DNA from: Arthrobotrys musiformis | Lineage: Eukaryota; Ascomycota; Orbiliomycetes; Orbiliales; Orbiliaceae | Assembly: GCA_036971715.1 (NCBI GenBank) | Contig: JAVHJL010000003.1 | Span: forward strand, 4,092,001 to 4,156,000 | DNA length: 64,000 nt | Direction of reading: 5' to 3' | Part shown: positions 59,459 through 64,000 of the stretch, piece after piece | Position numbering within the stretch: the stretch's first letter is position 1 | Layout of the letters: the number at the start of each line of letters is the position of its first letter | Notes under the pieces: model-generated | Seen by the model: only the letters and a program-made list of their open reading frames with translations | Told to the model about the DNA's origin: nothing | Database searches by the model: none | Translations under genes and position numbers: made by a program

Positions 59459-60968
59459 ATTTAACGAGGAGCAGAAGCTAAGACCACTTTGGCTTACTGC
59501 TTACCGCCGTGCCACGATTGCTAACCCTGGGCCCTATCTTGCTCGCTAGCTCCTGACTAACATTTCTTATAATATTGATGAATTGAAATTATCGCTGGCT
59601 GCTCTTACGGAACACTAAATTTCACGCCTTTCCACATGGTACGAATGAAATTGTTGATATTGTTTTATATTACAGGAAACTATGTAGAAGATGAGTATCG
59701 CATATAATTATATAATTTCTATCCACCCCAAGGCCAGGCCATCGCTAGCAATTCCATTACCATTATATTAAATACATCATATGCCTACCAAAATGGCACC
59801 GATGTTGCATTACAGCGCGATAGAAAACTTTCTCGCCGAAAAGAAGGGGGAAAACAAGCAAAAAGTAAGGAAATAAGGGCAAGAGATGTCTCGAGTGCAG
59901 ATAATATATGTGTATATAGAAGGCTGAAGGCGTACAGGCATATGTATGTATACCTAGGTGTATATGTGTAAGTGTATATATTTTGGGGGGGCCTGTGGTG
60001 TCTATCAAACGACCCTGAAGCGAGCATCTCCCAGCGCTGGGCGAGATTCCGAGTTGTCCGTGACGCTTCGAGTGTGAGGCATGCCAACAGCCCGCTACGG
60101 GAATTAAGATCCGTGACGGGCTGCGACACGCGGTTATAAAATTGGTTCACCTCAACCTTCGAGTTGAAAAGCAGACTCAAAAAAACTTCAATTCACAGGC
60201 CCACACATGAGTGAGACTACCTGTAAGATATATATATAATATATATCCGAGGGGGCCTCGGCTTCGCGGGTGGGAGCCCGGAGGCGTAGAAGGTGATCCT
60301 CAGGCTAGTGCCAGCCTAGTCTGGAGTTTCTTGTGATATACCTTAAGCTTCCCCTCGACACCAATTAGCTCGGCAATCGACACTAACTAGCCAGCATTAG
60401 ATGGTCAGGCCCTCATAGTGTGGCCTCCAGACTAACTAACAGGGAGGCCAGGTCTGGAGGAGGTCTTGGCAACTCAGGCTAGTGCTAATTAGTGCTTATA
60501 AAGGGCCAGGCCGCCAGGGAGGCTCGCCAAGGCTGCGGACCAGGCCGACCTTGATGCGAGGGTGCACAAAAGCGATGAGGAAGAAACAACACAGCTTTCA
60601 AAACACCACTGCCTCAACGCAAGAGCAAGGGTTTGAAAGCCGACGTTATTACACAGTTTCGTAACCATTATTACAAAAGATGAATCCACCAAATTACTTG
60701 AAGGTCCGAAGGAAGAAGGAAAGTAGGTCAGAAGAAAAGAGAAGGAAAGGAGGGGACGGTCGGTCTTTTTGATTCTGTCGATTGGCCTTGTCGCTCTAGT
60801 CTGTTCAAGAAAAGGCTGGGCTGGGGAGGTATGGTAAGGGTGCCAGATGATAGGCCTCGAGCGGCTCTTTCACCACAGAAGGATGAAGTGTAGAACCTAG
60901 TATCCTCGACCTTAGAGAGCCTGTGATGCTGTGGGATAGCTATCCGCACGTTTTTGAGGTTTATTTTA
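59459..60968. other. no confident gene; GC-rich patch and coding-like fragment
   Basis: A minus-strand frame at 59785-60180 has a coding-like segment (VSQPVTDLNSRSGLLA, EASRTTRNLAQRWEML), but it has no ATG and runs into a TA/TG microsatellite. I cannot place its other exons. The GC-rich patch at 60247-60560 is described separately. The frame at 60728-60991 may be a third exon of the next gene. Confidence 0.4.
60247..60560. repeat. GC-rich patch with internal short repeats
   Basis: Distinctly GC-richer than its flanks. CAGGCTAGTGC occurs at 60301-60311 and 60475-60485. CAGGGAGGC occurs twice. CCTCCAGAC (60424-60432) pairs with GTCTGGAGG (60452-60460). The patch is bounded on one side by a TA microsatellite (60227-60246). 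It could be a remnant of a non-autonomous element. Confidence 0.4.
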
Positions 60969-61384
60969 TTAGAATCTGGGCCTGTTGACATCCCAGCTCC
61001 CTAGCCCTGAGTATGGTTCGTCGGTCTGAGATTGTCTTAACCAATACAGGAGCATAGCGGAGTCCTCTCGACGTTTGGAACTCGCACGGTCGGTGCTGGC
61101 CTTTTCTTTGGAATGGCTGTCTAGCGTTTGGACGTCGGATTGTAGGTCAGATCGGTATTGCGATTCAGATCTATTTGCGGATGTCTTCACCCACCATGCC
61201 GATAGTTAGCTTAGCATTTATATATCGTCGTATCGCATTATCTAAATCCACTTACCCCTTCTTGGGACCCATAATAGGTACGGACTTTAACTTCTTCCAT
61301 GCTACCAAAGGACTGGCAGGTACTGCATTCTGTATGGGAGTCCTTCTCTGCCGCAGCTAGATGTTGTATAGATTGTCCAGGCAT
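60969..61384 (-). CDS. small hypothetical protein, two exons, 114 aa
   Basis: The exons are complement(60969..61184, 61256..61384). The 71-nt intron has donor GTAAGT, a CTAAC branch 19 nt before the end and acceptor GAAG, with a phase-0 junction. The start ATG opens MPGQSIQHLAAAEKDS, followed by a CSTCQSF segment with a C-x-x-C pair and a Ser/Arg/Lys/Asp-rich middle. It ends SWDVNRPRF. No signal peptide or membrane segment is seen. A third exon may exist: a donor at GAT|GTCAAC and an acceptor CCACAG would join residue SWD to HHRLSKVEDTRFY and extend the protein to 60728. The family is unknown. Confidence 0.5.
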
Positions 61385-62875
61385 TTCGCCGATATGAGGA
61401 TTGAATTTGGGAAGAGGTCAAGAATAGTGTAATTCTAAGTTTAAATGTATTGCAAAAATTGGATTTTGTAGTAGCTCGGGTTTTCTTATCGTTTCAAGGT
61501 GATGGTCTCAAGATCAAGGGAAGAACTACTCTATTTAAGCAACGGCCGTCCCTGATCCGCGGCAGCGTCGCACCGTCACATACTCGAAGAATGGGCATAA
61601 TTAACAAATAGGAGGAAATGTTTCCAGCCAAGCGAGAAATATTTCTGCCACAGGATGACTGTGTTGGGTCTTGGGTAGTTTGTCGGTGGCAATTACCACA
61701 AGGCGTAAGAAATATTTCTGCAAATGTTTTATTGCGCTGGAAACTTTCAAGGTGTGCGTTGCGTCTGACTTGTTTCCCGCTCCCGAAAATTATTGACTGG
61801 GAACACTTTCACTAAGAGCCTTATATTATACAAGGGAATATATATATGCTTAGCGGACAATTGAGGTATCTCTACTTGCTGGAAGTTGCCGAAATTTAGG
61901 GTCGAGCCGTAGTAATCTTAGCTATAGGCAGACGTGGACATTGACACAGAAAGACAATATGTCTGGATTCGGGCGCATGATTATGTGGATATATCGACAT
62001 GCACACTTGTATATATCAAGTAAGCCTCATATATAAACCCACAAAGAGTGATCATGACCGTATAGGATGGTACTTATATATATACATTGATATTTGCCAT
62101 ATGTAATTGCGAACAAGTCGGTGGATTATGCTGAAGGAGTTATCGCCATGCGCTCCGTTGAACTCTGAGTGTTTCGAGAGGGGGTAACTATAAGGACCAT
62201 CTAAATACGTTCACTCTTTGTGCGGCCGAGGTATGAGACCGCATAGGACCATGATATATCATGATATTTAGCTAGACAGATTGTTGTTCCGCCGCACGTA
62301 TTCCGGCCGTTCCCGGAGCAAATATATCGATCACTACAGATATATGTCATGTAGCCGTTGGACCTGCAAATACAGGCCAACATATACGTTTAGGGTACTT
62401 TGCGATGGAATTGGAAGCGACCATGTATTTATTGGGTTATGTACGCGAGTTCTGTCAAGATGGAATATCTATCACGTCACACAAGAAACGAGACCCGACT
62501 GAAAATTTAGAAATTTTAAGCAAGACTTTAGTAAAATGTTCAGCTGGGAATGTATTTGAGTCTATTACGAGGAATTTCAAACATAGAAGCCGAGTTTTCG
62601 AAACATAGGGGAATTAAAATATCAAAACAAATAAAAATATGAAATAAATTATAAACTGGTCTCGCGGTGCCAGCCTTATAAACCGTATACTCTTTAATTA
62701 TCCTATTGGTTGCTTCCAACTAAGACTTCAATCCTACAGGTAAAAGATCAAGATGGTATATTGTCTTCGTCAATCTGAAAGTTTATATTTATGCCTCCCT
62801 TCCTAGCAATAAGTGCATTGCTCACTGCCCACCCTTAAACTCGTCTAGGGCACACAAAGTCCTAATACCGCGGAT
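61385..62875. other. AT-rich intergenic region
   Basis: There are several TA-rich simple stretches (for example near 62070) and short frames. A CTGGTCTCG remnant of the dispersed motif occurs near 62655. No gene is supported. Confidence 0.5.
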
Positions 62876-64000
62876 TCAGGTATCTTCAGTATCGCTCTCA
62901 TCGTCCATGATTTTGGCGCCCTTTTCATGAAGATACTCGACTATTCTCTGTCGTACAGGTTCTTTTCCAGCTGCCGCGAGGCCCATGACACTGTACCCGT
63001 TGTGATCTTTACGAAAAATTGACTCCTTATCGTGTTCCGCGAGAAACTTCAGAGCTTCGAAATGTGCGTTCTGGGCTGCCTGATGGATTGGAAGCCTACC
63101 CGACTGCTTAGTAGCGAAAGATCGGGCATTCCTATCTAAGAGAAGCTCGACAGCAGCTGTATGTCCTTGTTGAGCAGCCAGAAAGAGCGCCGTAGCTCCA
63201 CTCTGTGCCTCCGAGTCTATATTTGCCCCTTTATCGAGGAGGGTCTTTATAATGTTGCAGTATCCCATTTGCGCGGCGACCATTATTGGTGACCATCCAT
63301 CAATATCCCTCACGTCAACGTTGGCGCCCTTATCAATCAAATATTCAACCATTTCCGCTTTGCCACTGAACACGGCCTGGTGGAAGAGCGGACGACGGTT
63401 TTTGAGGCTTGTAGAGTGGATATCAGCGCCATGTTCTACTAACAGCCTCACAATTTCGTAATAGCCTTTACCAGCAGCCAGAGTTAGAGGAGACGGGGTT
63501 TTCTGTCGACAGTACTTGCGCTGGCGCTTATTAGTCTTGTTCTTGCCTCGGTTCCCTGGTTTCAGCATTTCTCTCGACTTGAGGCTATTATTGTGACCTG
63601 TGATGACTACTTCGCCATCGGAGACTTCCGGAGAAGACTTATCAGAGTCATTTCCATCGCTATCGGATGAAGTGTCCCCAAATATATCTGTTTCTGGATC
63701 TGTGGTGGCGCCGTATTGAAGGAGAAGCTGGACAACTTTTAAGTGGCCATTCTGTGCCGCCTGATGTAGACATCTTCTACCGCCGCTTTTTTGATTCTGC
63801 CAGGCATTTTCGGGGTCCGCACCCGCAGCGAGTAGCATCTCCACGATTTCATGATGGCCACCCTGACAAGCAAAAAAAAGGGGAGAGCAATTTGTCTCGT
63901 CTAAAGGTTCAGGGTCCACATCGTTTGCGAGGAAAAGTTTGCATATGGCGGTGTGGCCCTGGGTGGCTACGTAGTGAAGTGGTCGGCGGTTCGAACCGGA
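62876..64000 (-). CDS. ankyrin-repeat protein, truncated at window edge
   Basis: The frame stays open to the end of the window, so the start lies outside. At least 375 residues are visible, with about nine ankyrin repeats (RPLHYVATQGHTAIC, SPLFFACQGGHHEIVEMLL, RPLFHQAVFSGKAEMVEYL, TALFLAAQQGHTAAVELLL and others). An insert between repeats carries an acidic, Ser-rich run (SSDSDGNDSDKSSPE) and a basic cluster (RGKNKTNKRQRKYCRQK) that could be a nuclear localisation signal. The C-terminus is acidic (DDESDTEDT). Ankyrin repeats bind other proteins. The missing N-terminus could carry a NACHT or other domain, as in the two NLRs of this window, but that cannot be seen. Confidence 0.88.
   Translation of the reverse strand, partial: SGSNRRPLHYVATQGHTAICKLFLANDVDPEPLDETNCSPLFFACQGGHHEIVEMLLAAGADPENAWQNQKSGGRRCLHQAAQNGHLKVVQLLLQYGATTDPETDIFGDTSSDSDGNDSDKSSPEVSDGEVVITGHNNSLKSREMLKPGNRGKNKTNKRQRKYCRQKTPSPLTLAAGKGYYEIVRLLVEHGADIHSTSLKNRRPLFHQAVFSGKAEMVEYLIDKGANVDVRDIDGWSPIMVAAQMGYCNIIKTLLDKGANIDSEAQSGATALFLAAQQGHTAAVELLLDRNARSFATKQSGRLPIHQAAQNAHFEALKFLAEHDKESIFRKDHNGYSVMGLAAAGKEPVRQRIVEYLHEKGAKIMDDESDTEDT

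Noticed and set aside
59785..60180. Minus-strand frame with a coding-like N-terminal half
   Set aside because: It has no ATG, its upstream exons could not be found and its 3' half is microsatellite translation. It is mentioned only as a fragment.
1..64000. CRISPR arrays, prokaryotic operons or phage genes
   Set aside because: Spliceosomal introns and the gene families show a fungal nuclear genome. No regular repeat-spacer array exists.

Overview
The window looks like nuclear DNA of a filamentous ascomycete (Pezizomycotina). Genes are interrupted by short GT...AG introns (mostly 54-134 nt) with recognisable CTAAC/CTAAT branch sites. TATA boxes lie 95-250 bp upstream of several start codons. 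The gene content is typical of that group: NLR-like PNP-NACHT-ankyrin receptors, an AA9 lytic polysaccharide monooxygenase, F-box-type proteins, an APH-fold kinase and a Kex2-processed secreted cysteine-rich protein. I cannot name the species.

Layout. Positions 1-14.7 kb are gene-poor and AT-rich. They hold small unrecognised genes (634-945, 5529-6108, possibly 7680-8100), a secreted cysteine-rich protein (11310-11891) and decayed repeats. From 14.7 to 23.4 kb lie an APH-like kinase, a three-exon F-box gene and an AA9 LPMO, all on the minus strand. The core, 27.9-44.7 kb, holds two PNP-NACHT-ANK NLR genes on the plus strand. Between them on the minus strand sit an AAA ATPase and a multi-exon CorA-like membrane protein. 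From 45.9 to 55.2 kb come an F-box/2EXR-like protein (minus), an unrecognised gene with a signal-peptide-like N-terminus (plus) and a degenerate C2H2 zinc-finger protein (plus, four exons). From 56 to 64 kb come a 764-residue membrane protein, small unrecognised genes and an ankyrin-repeat gene cut by the window end, all on the minus strand.

How the parts may relate. The NLR pair with the AAA ATPase and CorA-like gene resembles an accessory incompatibility or immunity neighbourhood. The link is positional inference only. The LPMO and the cysteine-rich protein are secretome genes for biomass attack and environmental interaction. Intergenic DNA carries dispersed copies of a short motif (core TCGTAAACCA), a decayed minisatellite, hairpins and microsatellites, suggesting old, mutated mobile-element remains. 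No intact transposase, reverse transcriptase, tRNA, rRNA or CRISPR array was recognised.

Exon borders were worked out by eye from splice signals and reading-phase consistency. No search or gene predictor was run.
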